The notes beneath the pieces were generated by a model. It ran no database searches. It saw nothing but the letters and a program-made list of their open reading frames with translations, and was not told the origin of the DNA. Positions 37,834 to 50,084 of a stretch of DNA of 64,000 bases are shown here, piece after piece. Both the position numbers and the translations under genes were made by a program. Numbering within the stretch: position 1 is the first letter of the stretch; each line of letters opens with the position of its first letter. The DNA is taken from NCBI RefSeq assembly GCF_022201045.2, contig NC_068560.1, forward strand, positions 32,381,501 through 32,445,500, written 5' to 3'. Source of the stretch: Citrus sinensis (taxonomy: Eukaryota > Streptophyta > Magnoliopsida > Sapindales > Rutaceae).

Positions 37834-40800
37834 CTAGATGTTCAATCCCCAATCATAAGGCTGATATGTCACCTTCAACTGAGAATTTGCAAGTGCCTCC
37901 AGTAGAGCTTCAGAGTCGGTTGGCTCCAGGTAATTTGATGCATGCTTCAGTACTTCCACCTCGTTCTTTCCAAAATCCACACTATACCTGTGCATAAACT
38001 TAGAAGACAATTTAACTAAACAACAGTAAGTAATGGCCTAAATCTAACCATCACGTCTTCTTCTGCCATTCAGCACTAATTTTAAAGTTACAAGTGCATC
38101 ATCCTACTTCTGTTCAATGCAAAGTCCTGATTTCATTCAAGGAATTAATGGTGATATGTCTACATTGATTGATTTACATTTTTCTCTCATGTGCTTGAAT
38201 GCACCATCCACGTGTTTGAATGCATGAGAGAGAGAGAGAGAGAGAGAGATGAAATGGTGAGATTATAAATTAAAGTTCTATTGGGGAATGCATAAAAGGA
38301 GTTACAGTGGGAGAGATTACCATTTAAGGACCATACTCATTGTTGCAACCTTGGCATGCAAATCAATCACAAGTCCTCCACCTCTCAGAAAGCTACGGGC
38401 TGCCTTCATCAACTCTTTATCAATGTTCCCAGGTGAGTAGCATCGAAGAGCAGGGCTGGATCGGGTACCACAAACCAGTGCAAAGTGAGTTGAAGGCTCC
38501 GGGTAGGGAAGTGCCACCTGATAAGAATTGCAAATAGGAAAAACCTGATCAGAACATTACTTCTATGAGCAAGATGATCATAATGACAGCCCGTAGTTGA
38601 GAAAAGATGCTGATAAACTGTTTGCCTACTCATGGGAAAAAGATTCACACAATTAAAATATACAAACAAAGGAAGAATAAAGCAGGTTGAAAATGCAGGT
38701 CCAAAGGTAATGGCTACTAAATTCGTGTGATTGTCAGAGAACATGGAAGTGACAGGCCCTATGAGTGATAGAGACCTTCCTTTGATTGAGAGAAGTGTGC
38801 TTCATTCATGAAATACAACATAACTGCCAAAGATAAAGACTAATAGAATAGCCAACTTACCTGTGAACGTTTATCTTTTGCACCAAATGGCTTCATGAGA
38901 TTGTATGGCGGCCGCTGATTGCCCCTTAATATGCCATTTTGAATTGCTGAAAGTGAGTATGTGTACCCACCAATGACATACTTGAAGTCTCCAAAGAACT
39001 TCCTTCGTTCAAGTGCTCCAACGGGATGACCGCACACTAATATTGCATGTATGGCCATCATATTGTAAAGATTTATGAAGAATGCCAGCATTTCCTCCCT
39101 TGGCATATCTTGCAATTCTACTCTTTGGAGCTCCTGAACTGTTCTCAGATACCTACAACAATATAAAATGGCATAGCTAGGGTAACAGCTTCAACAGCTT
39201 GACTATAAAAACACAAAAATGCAAATGAAGATACTAAACTAATTTTGCGCAATTAGGAGGCATTTAAACCTTGCAAATTCTTCACTTCCATGAATAGTTC
39301 TGTAATCAACATGCCTTCCATCTTCTGATAAATACGCTTCAAAGATTGCATAGGACAAGAATCTCAGCCTTAATGCAATTTCTGATATGGGCTTGGGTTT
39401 TGCATCGATTATACCCCTCGGGATGTTGTGGCATTGTGATGACACTAAAGGATCATGGTCCAAAAACCGATATAAGTGATTTCCATCTTCGAATAGGTTC
39501 TCACTAGTTAAGAAGCATCAGATGAACAGAATGAGAAGGATTATTAATTGTGGAAGAATAATATGACACTGAAATGATATATAGATACTTAAAAAAAATA
39601 TTTCAATGAACTCACTCAAGCACGTGTCGGAAGAAAAGTTTGCTTGCAAGCTTTCGCCCAAATTCCACAGCCTGTTATTATTATTAAAAAAAAAACAGCA
39701 TAAGAAGTATTAAACCCAAGGACAACAAATGAGACAAACCAGATAACAGAAGACGTTAACCACTTTCACCAGAAACTGACCTAATTTTCCCCCAATTGAA
39801 GAAGACAAAATAAAAAGAGAATAAGATTATGCAACTGACCTCCTCTCTTTCCAGATATTGGTCCTCTGATAAGAAATTCACAGCTTCTGAACCTAGAAAA
39901 CAGTTGGTGAACCTGCGCATCTTGTAAAATCGGTCCTTAACAACAACGTTTTCTTTCATTTTAAGAACAATAAGCGCTAGTTCATCAATGGCACCACTAC
40001 TAGACAAGTCATCTTCACCGGAAAGAGGCGGTAATGGAGCTTCAAATGGTGGTGCTTCAGTAATTAGATACTCAATCTTCTCGTCAAGCTTGCCAGATTC
40101 ATCCAAGGCCTTAAGCTCACTCAAGCCACCCATTAGGATTTCATTAAAGAACACCTTAGGGACAGCAGATGACCCTGCAAACTTCTCTAACTCCATCTTT
40201 CTACTGGGGTAGACATCAATGTTGATCTCGACATATCTGAGTCTTTTCCAATACAAAAATAATCTAACTTCTCGGGATTCCTGGCAACCTAACCTCGCGT
40301 ACAGTATAACTCTTCCTTTCATGACTAAAGGTTGTGGTGGTTCTTTGACAACTTCTTGCCTCTGCTCAGTTCTGTTTTCTGAATCAACATCAGATGACAT
40401 CTTGATATAGTTTAAGGGATTCCATGAATATCTTTCTGCCATTCTTTTAGAGGCTTCAACAGCTTCACTATCTTTACCAGAACCTGAAGCCACATTATCT
40501 TCATCAATGGAGACATCCTGTCCAGTTTCATCCTTTTTCCCCGAAAGACGGCGCATAACATTAGCAACTGCACCAGAGCCCTTCTCCTTGACAAAGTTCT
40601 TTAGTGCTGCCGCCTTCTCTGGCCACACAGATCCCTCAGCTCCTAGATCAAGCTCCAGAGAACGCGTTGATGTACTCCTATTAGCTTCCATCCCAGGAAC
40701 CTCTGTTCCATCAAAGACAGGTTCTGGCTCCCTCTCCTCCTCACCAATAGTTTCCTGATCTCTTTCTACTTGAGCTGTAGAATCCAAAACACCTGCCACA

Positions 40801-41588
40801 ATTACCCTGTCAGCATCTCTAGATTCACCTCGTTCATTCTTACAGTCTAACTTTTCTCCTGCACCTTTAGATTCTATATCTCTACTCTCATCGATGTGGC
40901 CCAAGTCAACACATTCTGTAGCTTTAGATTTGAAATCTTTACTCATCTTGCTCAAGTCAATGCATTCGGCAGCTTTAGATTCTAAATCCTTACTCTCATC
41001 CATCATGCCCATTTCAACACCTTCAGCAGCTTTATATTCTAAATCCTTATTCTCATCGATCTTGCCCACATCAAGACATTCTGCAGCTTTAAATTCCAAA
41101 TCCCTACTCTTATCCATTTTGCCCACATCAGCACATTCAGCAGCTTTAGATTCTGAATCCCTATTCTCATCACTCTTGCCAACATCATCACATTCGGCAG
41201 TTTTAGATTCTAAATGCCCACTCTCATCCATTTTGCCCACATCAACACTTTCAGCAGCTTTAGATTCAAAATTCCTACTCCCCAATTCAGAAGTTTTAGA
41301 TTCTAAATCCCTGCTCTTATCCATCATTGCCAAGTCATCATGTTCAAAATTAATATCTAGCTTCTCTGCTTGAGCTTTAGAATCTACATCACTACTCTCA
41401 TTGATCTTGTCACCCAAGTCATCTTGTTCATTATTATTATTGTCCCCGAAGTTATCATTGCTGATGTTTAGAGACATCGACTCCTCTAATGGTTGATCTT
41501 TTATTTGAAAGTCTAGTGTATTTCCCTCCAACTTTTCAGCTGTTGGAAAACTTATAATATTCTTCTCAGCAGTGCTTCCCTTTTCCAT
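37834..41588 (-). CDS. Glutaredoxin-DEP-DUF547 protein with N-terminal repeats
   Basis: Six exons join in phase: 39840-41588, 39616-39671, 39270-39503, 38861-39152, 38321-38517 and 37834-37987, giving 893 residues. The order is an acidic N-terminus with about eight imperfect 20-residue repeats (pattern ESKAAECxDVGKMDESRDLE), a glutaredoxin-like domain from about residue 423 (GRVILYARLGCQESREVRLF, a CxxS monothiol-type site), a DEP domain from about residue 530 (RFYKMRRFTNCFLGSEAVNF), and a DUF547 domain (REEMLAFFINLYNMMAIHAI, NGILRGNQRPPY, HFALVCGTRSSPALRCYSP). The end is VTYQPYDWGLNI. The Arabidopsis relative is, from memory, At4g08550. DEP domains often bind membranes or G-protein partners, and DUF547 has no assigned activity. 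The function is unproven. Confidence 0.88.
38226..38249 (+). repeat. (AG)n microsatellite in an intron
   Basis: About twelve AG units inside the last intron of the DUF547 gene (37988-38320). Confidence 0.9.
40870..41310 (-). repeat. 60-bp coding minisatellite in the DUF547 gene
   Basis: The DNA repeats with a period of about 60 bases, encoding eight or so 20-residue units with the core SKAAECxDVGKMDESRDLE. Units differ at several positions and one is shortened (near 40935-40990). Confidence 0.85.
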
Positions 41589-42650
41589 AGTTCAAGAAAA
41601 CTATAAGTTTCCGATCCAACTTATATACGCATGACTATTAAATTTATTCTTCTTGCACTCAAAAAATGGATTCACGGAGTTGGTTAGACTCCTGCAAGAG
41701 ATTAAAAGTTACTCGGACGATATAAAACCAAACAGGATTATAAGCTGGTTCATAACAATAAACCAGGTCATATATGAAAACTTCAACGTGCACATTAAAT
41801 AAACTTTACCATTTGCAAGTTCTTAGACCAACGTTGGTACTCAGCAATCCAATCTGGCAACAATAACTTATCAATTAAATCTCTGCAATAACTCATCAAT
41901 TTCATAGAATATAAATTCAAAAAAAAATTGTAAGAACTCTTCTGTAAATATCTAAAACTGCAAAGAAGGTTAGCAATAAATAAACATTAAAAAATAAATA
42001 AAAATCTGAGCAATAAAAAAGGTTAGACAGATTTCAGATACATTCGGGTTTTCACAGTGAGCCAGCAAGCAATCAAACAAATGCAAAGAAGCAAAGAAAA
42101 CCGAACTTAGCAATAAATAAAGATTAAAAAGAAGAACACAGCAAAATTCATAAATAGATTAATGTATAAATTATAACAGAAAAACACCGGCACTGCCAAA
42201 CGCCTATTCTTTTCAGGCTTAATACGCGCTGCACGGACCTCAAAAATCAAAATATAATTTGTCTTTATTTTCTTGGCTTTTCTCTCTAACATCATCAATC
42301 AGATTAATACGATAAAAATCATAGATTAGTGAAATCAATCTCATCAGATAGACTCAAAAAAAAAAAGGCGATATATAAAAAACAACTTCCTTTCTCAGTT
42401 AAATTAAAAAAAAAAATCACATAAAAGGATAACAACTTACAGATCTGAAGAGTGTAGCGATTGATTGCGGGGATTGAGATGTGGAAAATCTCACGAGAGT
42501 TGAAAATTGCCAATAAATGTAAGTTAGAAGATTTCTTTTCCTTCTTTGGCTTTTGTGATTTTGTGAGGACTGGATGAAACTAACATGAAATTTATAGCGG
42601 GAGAAGCGGGAAGTCCGTGGGCTGCGATTGTATGAATTTGGATTAGACTT
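41589..42650 (-). promoter_or_regulatory. Promoter and spliced leader of the DUF547 gene
   Basis: On the minus strand a TATA box (CTATAAAT) lies at about 42591-42598, next to a GC-rich TTCCCGCTTCTCCCGC stretch that resembles an E2F-type site. A leader exon ends at donor ATCT/GTAAGT near 42440, and an acceptor TCTTGCAG near 41692 starts the leader exon that runs into the ATG at 41588. The inferred leader intron is about 750 bp. Confidence 0.5.
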
Positions 42651-43301
42651 TTTTGGACAATCAGTGGACCCAATCTTTGGACTTTTACTCAAAACTAGTC
42701 AAACTACCCGTACCCGTTTCCCATTATTACGAATTTGCCACTCCTGCACGCCTGTTTAATGTTTAGTACGACATAACGCCTATATTTCTTGACCATCTTT
42801 TCCGTCTCACTTACAAGGATCCTGTGAACCGTAGGTCAAGTCTTAACGGTGTTTCTTGTTGATACTTTTTAAATTTGCTTTTTTATAACAGTCTTTTTAT
42901 TTTATTATTTAATATTAACTATAAACTTTTGATACGGGAATAATCGTACCAAATGCAAGGTTTGAAAGCTGGTGTATATGATTATGAATTACTTGGTAAG
43001 ATGAATGTACATATACATGGCTGATACACTGAACATGTATTAGTATCGCACTATTTTCATATGATCCCAAAGCTTTTTGTTACATTGCAGGATCCAAGCC
43101 GTCACAAACAAGGCCAAAAGACTCGGTCCGTTATCGTTTACGTCCTATTTCAATAACTTTCTCTGTGACGTTGAGCTCACAGTGACCAACACTCATGTTT
43201 CCTGTTATCCATGTGATATACATTTACACCTTAGATGTTATATATCTGTGATCTGGCCAAGCCACCCACTTAATACTCGCAATCTTGTAATTAGGCAAAG
43301 G
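42651..43301. other. Spacer between DUF547 and PPR genes
   Basis: No gene seen. It holds the upstream side of the DUF547 gene and the 3' flank of the PPR gene. Confidence 0.5.
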
Positions 43302-45158
43302 TCAAGAAGACTGCAAGCAATACCCAGATAAAGACTCTGCGTTCCACTCGATATCTCCACATGCATTATAAACAGTCATAAGGATGTAATCATCTACCTC
43401 AAAACCTTCTGCTTGCATCCGATACATGAGCTTCAACGCCTCCTGGCATAGCCCATTCCTTGCATAACCGACAGTCATAGACTTCCAAGTGAACAAATTA
43501 CGTTCTGGCATACTGTCGAAAACTTGAGATGCCTCCGAAATATATCCACATTTAGCATACATATTAATTAAAGCGCTGCCAACATACACATTAGACAATG
43601 ATGTGGTCTTTTTTACAGAGGAGTGGATCAACATCCCCTGCGAAACATTTTCTAGCTTAGCACATGCTTTTAGAGCCGATGAATAAGTGAATGGGTTTGG
43701 CTCCACGCCTTCCTCCAACATATCTTTCAAGAAATCAAGAGCCTCAGACTCGTGACCAAGACATGCATAACCAGAAATTATGGCAGTCCATGAGACCACA
43801 TCTCTAAGAGGCATCTGTTGGAGGACCTTGGATGCAACTGGGAATTCCCCATTTTTACAGTAAAACCACACAAGAGTACTTCCTATGTGTTCATTGCTTT
43901 GGATAAAATTCTTGATTATTTGAGCATGAACTTCCTTCCCCAGCTGAAAAGCCCCAATCAATCCACAAGCCTTAAGGATGCTAACAATGGTCAAGTTATT
44001 AGCATGTATTTTTCGTCTCTTCATAACTCGAAAAAGGCCTATAGCCTCCTCACCAAGCCCCTCTCGAGCATATCCTGATATTATTGAAGTCCATGTAACT
44101 GTGTTTCTATTTCCCATTTCATCAAATACTCTTCTAGAGTCCAAAATCTCCCCACACTTTGCATACATATCCACCAAGGAAGTACGAATGAAAACATCAT
44201 CCTTATACAGCTTCTTAACTATGGCTGCATGCAACTGTCTTCCCAATTTTAACGCCCGTTCCTCTCCACAAGCCTTCAGAACGCTACATACAGTAAACTC
44301 ATTAGGCAAAAATCCCTCGCTTAACATTCGTGAAAACATAAAAATTGCTTCATCCCCTCGCGCTTGTTGCGAGCAGGCAGTTATCATTGCTGTCCAAGAA
44401 ACAACATCCCTCTCTGACATTCCATCAAATGCACAAAAAGCACTAGAAAAGTCACCAAATTGCGCATAAAAATGCAGAATTGCACTATCAACAATCAAGT
44501 TTCTACAATGACATTTCAAAATAGAAGCATGAATTTGTCTTCCAAGCTCAAAATCTAATCTCGTACCGCACAGATTCATTACACACACAAACATCTTCTC
44601 ATTTCCCCGAACGCCAGTTCTAATGGATTCACTAAAAAGCATAAAAGCCTCGTCAACAAAACCAAATCTCGAATAACCATTAACCATCGCAGTCCAACTA
44701 ACAACATTTCTCTCAGACATTTTGTCAAACACTTTTCTCGCTTGAACTAGCTTCCCTAATTTCACATACACACTGATCAAATTATTATCAACATACAAGA
44801 CCGACTTTCTCAAAGACTTTAAAACAATTGCATGTATTCTTTTGACTTGTTTTACGGTGTTACATGACCGAAGCCAAATCGCAAGCAGGTTGGAGTCGAC
44901 GCTCTGACTCACCGAGGGTGCGTGCGAAGATTCGGCATCTGCGTTATCTTGCAAACTAAAATCATCGCTTGATTTGTGGAAATTGGTGTGGGAATTTGTG
45001 GTCTCCCTATAAAAGCATCGACAATCATTGGGATTTTTCTGATAATTACTGTTGATTGTTTTCGAGCTGTGTTTCGGAGATTGTAGCGGTTGAATGTTGA
45101 GAAGAGAAGATTGTTGAAAAAGAGAGAACTGTGAAGAAAACAAAGTTAAAGATAGCAT
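43302..45158 (-). CDS. Plastid PPR protein, ortholog of At4g18520 (PDM1/SEL1)
   Basis: A single-exon frame of 618 residues. The first 60-80 residues are rich in Ser, Gln and Asn and fit a plastid transit peptide. Then follow about 12-14 PPR units of the PLS type, each with signatures such as DVVSWTAMITACSQQARGDE, NTVTWTSIISGYAREGLGEE and ALINMYAKCGYISEASQVFD. No E, E+ or DYW editing domain follows; the protein ends shortly after VYNACGDIEWN. Sequence and length closely resemble Arabidopsis At4g18520. Published work links that protein (PDM1/SEL1) to chloroplast RNA processing and early chloroplast development. As usual for PPR genes there is no intron. The ATG is the first in a long open frame. 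Confidence 0.9.
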   Translation of the reverse strand: MLSLTLFSSQFSLFQQSSLLNIQPLQSPKHSSKTINSNYQKNPNDCRCFYRETTNSHTNFHKSSDDFSLQDNADAESSHAPSVSQSVDSNLLAIWLRSCNTVKQVKRIHAIVLKSLRKSVLYVDNNLISVYVKLGKLVQARKVFDKMSERNVVSWTAMVNGYSRFGFVDEAFMLFSESIRTGVRGNEKMFVCVMNLCGTRLDFELGRQIHASILKCHCRNLIVDSAILHFYAQFGDFSSAFCAFDGMSERDVVSWTAMITACSQQARGDEAIFMFSRMLSEGFLPNEFTVCSVLKACGEERALKLGRQLHAAIVKKLYKDDVFIRTSLVDMYAKCGEILDSRRVFDEMGNRNTVTWTSIISGYAREGLGEEAIGLFRVMKRRKIHANNLTIVSILKACGLIGAFQLGKEVHAQIIKNFIQSNEHIGSTLVWFYCKNGEFPVASKVLQQMPLRDVVSWTAIISGYACLGHESEALDFLKDMLEEGVEPNPFTYSSALKACAKLENVSQGMLIHSSVKKTTSLSNVYVGSALINMYAKCGYISEASQVFDSMPERNLFTWKSMTVGYARNGLCQEALKLMYRMQAEGFEVDDYILMTVYNACGDIEWNAESLSGYCLQSS

Positions 45159-46104
45159 CGCCTGTTTGTTTCAAAATTCCCGCGAAAAATAAAGCAATCG
45201 GTTTTGATGATGGAGAAGACTACGCCCCGCCTCACTAATCGCTCCAGCGGGCTTTTGATAATTAAAGCGTCACTCATGTTCGGCATCAACTTTAAACGAA
45301 AAGACTAAACTGTCCTGCCTGACGTTCAGGAAATTATCAGTAATTCGCCATTAGATTTGGAAATATCATATTTAGATTTGTCAAAAATGCCAGAATATGA
45401 ACACAAGCCTTAACAGCTGTATTCTCACATCCTCAAATAATTTAGCCACAAACAAGAAGAACGTTAATCATCTGGCTGCAAAGTTAACTTACAAGTACCT
45501 CCTTTTTCACGATTTCAACCAAACATACGCTTTCACTTGACAATCCTATTTTTATTTTTGTGACCTTTGGTAGAATTTCCTTAGCAATTTTAATCAATGT
45601 ATATTGACACAATTATTCTAATGAATATTTTTTAAGATTTATATTTCTATTATTATAAAAATAGTTAATCAATAGATAAGATATTTTTCTCTTTTGTTCC
45701 TTAAAAAAAATATATGAAGATTTAAATTCCGCAAGCGTTAGTGTGAGAATGAGAGTAGATATATATAAAATGATTTAAGATAAATTATTTTTTAAATAAG
45801 ATTAGATATAATTTATTTTATATTTAAAAACTTCAGTCATATCGCTGAAATTTAAGATTGAGTCTTAATAAATGTTTCATGTAATATCAATCTTATAAAT
45901 AAAAGGTAACTAAAAGGGTTGGACATTAATAAATATCCGAAGTCAAAGTCCTAACCGAAGGTCATCGAAAAAATAAGTTAAAAAATTACCTCTTTAAAAT
46001 AGAGTGTTAAGACTTAAGAGGGGATGTGTCATGTGTGTGCCTATTGTGAAATAATGACGAACCACAGGGTGTTGTCTAATAAAAACGCTGATCATCCATC
46101 CATT
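45159..46104. other. Intergenic region upstream of the PPR gene
   Basis: The first 100 bases are the PPR promoter side. The rest is AT-rich with no supported frame. Confidence 0.5.
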
Positions 46105-46717
46105 GGGTAATTTTTAAAAATCTCTTAGATTTGGGCTTGTTGCAAGTAGATGGTGAGAATTTATTTATTTATAAAAAATTTCATACCGTCACTCAACTTT
46201 AACATTGACCGTTAGTTGACTGTGCAAAAATAATATTATCCTTAACAATAATTTGTAGACGGAAATAACTAAAAAAAAATTAAAATTATTGGTGCGAAAA
46301 GCACAAATCCTATTTTTTAACAATTTTATCCTTGTCAATTTCAAAGATTTACAATATCATAGGTAAAGATTATAACTATTTCATTTTTAAGTTTTTAATT
46401 TTATCTTTTTTGTAGGAACTTTAAGAAAATATCAATAATTTAAAAAGAATTTTTCAAATTTTTAATTTTATCTTTCTTGTAGGGACTTTAAAAAAATATC
46501 AATAATTTAAAGAGGATAAAATAACCAATAATTTTAATTATTTTTTTTAGTTATTTCTGTCTACAAACTGTTATTAAGGGTAATATTATCTTTGCACAGT
46601 CAACTAACGGTCAATATTAAAGTTAACTGACGATAGGAAATTTTTTATAAATAAATAAATTTTTACTATCTACTTACAACAAGCTCAAACCTCAGGGGAG
46701 GTTTTTAAAAATTACCC
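46105..46717. mobile_element. MULE-type foldback MITE with target-site duplication
   Basis: The element starts GGGTAATTTTTAAAAA and ends with the inverse TTTTTAAAAATTACCC. The inverted arms extend inward about 190-200 bp, for example AACATTGACCGTTAGTTGACT near 46200-46222 against its inverse near 46598-46620. It is flanked by identical 10-bp repeats TCCATCCATT (46095-46104 and 46718-46727), a length typical of Mutator-like elements. The core contains two tandem copies of an about 65-bp unit (TTTTTAATTTTATCTTTCTTGTAGGGACTTTAA type). There is no coding capacity. It lies about 140 bp upstream of the next gene's ATG. Confidence 0.85.
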
Positions 46718-46858
46718 TCCATCCATTCACAAAGATACGACATCGTGTTGGAGTCACTTTTAATTTTATGAAACTTCGAGAGAAATGCTGATATTTTTGC
46801 AAAAACCCTCCCAGAAAATATTACGAGCTTTCTGGTAAATGTTCAGCAGTGCTTTCTA

Positions 46859-49695
46859 ATGGAGTTGGCGCGTGTGGCTTCCCAAGGCTCTTGCTTTCTC
46901 CCTCTCATAAATTTTCGAGCTCGGGCACCTGTCTCTTCCATCAGTAGCTCAGTTCCAATTTTATTTTCCTCTCATAAATTTAAATGTAAGTTCCGATCTT
47001 TATATATTTCCTTGAAGTTTTGCTCTGGAAAAATACATGAAACAAGTCGTATTACGAATTTTGTCCGTTAAAATTGAACATATTGTTTTAGTAATACCAA
47101 CTAAGCGAACAAGCTCCTAATGAGGGTAAGAATTTAATTTTTGATGATACGTTGTTTGCAAATTTCGTGATATTTATGTTGAACACCAATGGAAAATAAT
47201 AACTCAAGAGGAGGTCAGTCAGGTGAATGACTAAAATTATGTTGTCATTATTAGGTTGTCCTTTGCTGGTTAATCCGGTGAGGCTGCGAAAGTCCTCCCT
47301 TGCTGCTGTTGCTCGTGATGTAAGTGCCGTATATCATGATTCTAATGAGCCTGCTAGTATTCGTGAGGATTCCGTGATGGATGGTGAAAAGAGGGATGAA
47401 AAAGATGGTTCTAAGAGCTTGGATGATGGTAAAATGATCCGAGTATGTGACAAGCTCATTGAGGTTTTCATGGTTGACAAGCCTACACCGACTGACTGGA
47501 GAAGGTTGCTCGTTTTCAGCAAGGAATGGAACAACCTAAGGTCTAATTTCTTCAAGCGTTGTCAGGACCGAGCAGACGCTGAGGTGGATCCTGAAATGAA
47601 GCACAAGCTTCTCCGGCTTGGAAGGAAGCTGAAAGAGGTTGTTTGAGCAACTTAAATATTTAATTTCGCAATGGCAGCATTGATGTTTGCATGTCTCTTA
47701 TTCTCGTATGTTATGCTTTTTGGTTTGGTTTGGTTCTTGTTGCATCTGTTTCGATGATTTGTTGAGAGTTTCTCTTCCTCAGATTGATGAAGATGTGCAA
47801 AGACACAATGAACTTCTTGAAGTGATCAAGGCAGCACCATCAGAAGTAAGTCAAATAGTTTCCAGGCGTCGTAAGGATTTCACTCAAGAATTTTTTGAGC
47901 ATCTTCACACTGTAGCAGAATCGTATTACAATGATCCAGCCAAACAAGATGGTGAGACTGATTGACTTTGTTAATTGTCAAACCTTGTTAGAAGAGTGAC
48001 TCCACCACTCATGTGTTTCTGTCAAAACAATTTCATTGACTCAAAAGAGTAAATAATTTTCCTTAAAACCTAATTCTTGCTGGAGATGAATCTTATTTCT
48101 TAACTGTTGCTGGAGCAGAAGTCTGGATAAACAATATGAATTACATTTTGTAAAAGCTTTGAGGTAACAAACCTGCACTGTGGATCTATAATCTATTGTT
48201 ATTTTATTATTTTTATAACAACCTAGAGGATTATGAAGGATCGAGATGTCGATTTCCTTTCCAGCTTTGCAAACACCTGTACTCTTGAACCATAGAAGAA
48301 TAAGCTAGCTGACCTTAAAAATTCTTTACTCTTAATTACAAGCATTTACTGCTGATATAAAGCAGCAGTTTTTCATTTGAATCATTTCTAATTACTGTGT
48401 GATTCTTTGTACATATGTTGGAAAGCTTCCACAGGGTCTATTTTACCTTGACTCGTCACAGGGCCACTAAACCTGTCTTTGCCTAAATTGTCCAATCTTT
48501 GTCTTGCTCATCATGATATCTTGGACAGAGGGTGAATGTTCCCTTATTTTTGTCTGATCAGATATAGCAAAGCTTGGAAAATTGTGCGTGGCTGCTGTTC
48601 AAGCCTATGATACAACAACTGAGAGCATTGAAGCACTGAATGCTGCAGAGTTGAAGTTCCAAGATATTATCAATTCACCTTCTGTAGATGCTGCTTGCAG
48701 AAAAATAGACAGTCTGGCCGAGAAAAATCAACTTGATTCAGCATTGGTGCTGATGATCACCAAAGCATGGTCAGCTGCCAAGGAGTCCAACATGATGAAA
48801 GAGGAGGTTAGTAATTTGCTGCTCTAAGAAATGGCTCTTTCATCGTACAACTATTTGGTAATCATGAATTTCTTAATTTATGATTCTGGGACCAGAAATT
48901 CCATTGGTTGTGTAAATTTCTTTATCATTTTGCTTGAGAGTAATAAAGGAGGAGATAGATTCTGTGGATTAGGAGAGATAATTTGATGATCACCAACTTT
49001 TACATAATTATATAGTAAATGTCAAGTGGTCTTTGAACCAATGTATAGCCTTCTTATTTTGAAAAAAAATAGAGCCAGCTTCAGATATGGCAATGGAAAA
49101 TTTTAATTGATAAACTTGGAGGTCTGATATGTTTCTTTGCTAAGAACATTTGGTGGTTTTGATTGCTGCATACAGATTGCATAATAGAAATATTACGATG
49201 ATTAGCTTTATGGTGTTAAATTGATACAATAGTAGTTGTTCTTCCAATCTGCTCTATATAACAGGTCAAAGACATACTTTATCATTTATACATGACTGCA
49301 AGAGGTAACCTTCAAAGGCTCATGCCAAAGGAGGTTAGGATTCTAAAGTATCTTCTCACAATTGAGGATCCTGAGGAACGACTGTGTGGTCTAAAAGATG
49401 CATTTACACCAGGAGAAGAAATTGAAGGGAAGGATGTGGACACTCTGTACACGTAAGCATCAGAAATGGTTACTTTCTTATCTTTTAGCTTTATTTTGGT
49501 AATAACGTTTTACTTTTTTCTTCTCCCCATTGCAGGACCCCAGAGATGCTCCACGCCTTGATGAAAACTTTGGTGGATGCTTACAATTTTAGCCGAGAAG
49601 GCTCTCTCTTGAAAGAAGCCAAGGACATGATGAATCCCAATATGATTGAAAAGATAGAGGAACTGAGGAAGCTGGTAGAAAAGCACTTTATGTGA
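46859..49695 (+). CDS. Plastid protein like At4g37920 (endoribonuclease E-like)
   Basis: Six exons, 46859-46985, 47255-47637, 47783-47951, 48562-48806, 49265-49452 and 49536-49695, join in phase to 423 residues. The N-terminus is rich in Ser, Arg and Phe and fits a plastid transit peptide. The conserved body includes VCDKLIEVFMVDKPTPTDWR, RRRKDFTQEFFEHLHTVAES, CRKIDSLAEKNQLDSALVLM and ILYHLYMTARGNLQRLMPKE. It ends in a helical EKIEELRKLVEKHFM. From memory this matches the Arabidopsis protein At4g37920, annotated as endoribonuclease E-like, but I see no RNase E catalytic domain. The role is therefore unproven. The gene sits between two MULE-type insertions: the upstream one ends about 140 bp before the ATG, and the downstream one starts about 230 bp after the stop. 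Confidence 0.88.
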
Positions 49696-50084
49696 GAAGG
49701 ACAACTGAAACATTCTTGCTTGAAGCTCTTAGTATATTTCATCATCACCCAGAAATCTGACATAAATACCAAACCTGGAGACGTATAAATCTGCTAAGAC
49801 CACTTAGCCTTCTGCTAAAGCATATTATCAGCACCATACCTTGGCGTTCCTATAAATTTTGGGAACAAGCAGCCGTCAGCACGGCCTTTATTTGCAGCTA
49901 CCCAAGATTCTAAATTTTAATCTATTTTGGGTCATTCTATAATGCTGTAACTAAATTTACGGCATTGATGCCGTAATGGACGTGGACCGTTAGATTTGAA
50001 TAAAAAATCTCTACCATTAATTCTAAATAAATAGGTAACCTGTTACCTAAGTAGCAGGTAATTACTATTTTTTGTTCAAGTTCT

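Noticed and set aside
40894-41373. Plus-strand 159-codon frame with repeats
   Set aside because: Antisense reading of the 20-residue coding repeats of the DUF547 gene.
43818-44469. Plus-strand frames of 86 and 163 codons
   Set aside because: Antisense to the PPR gene, with no family similarity.
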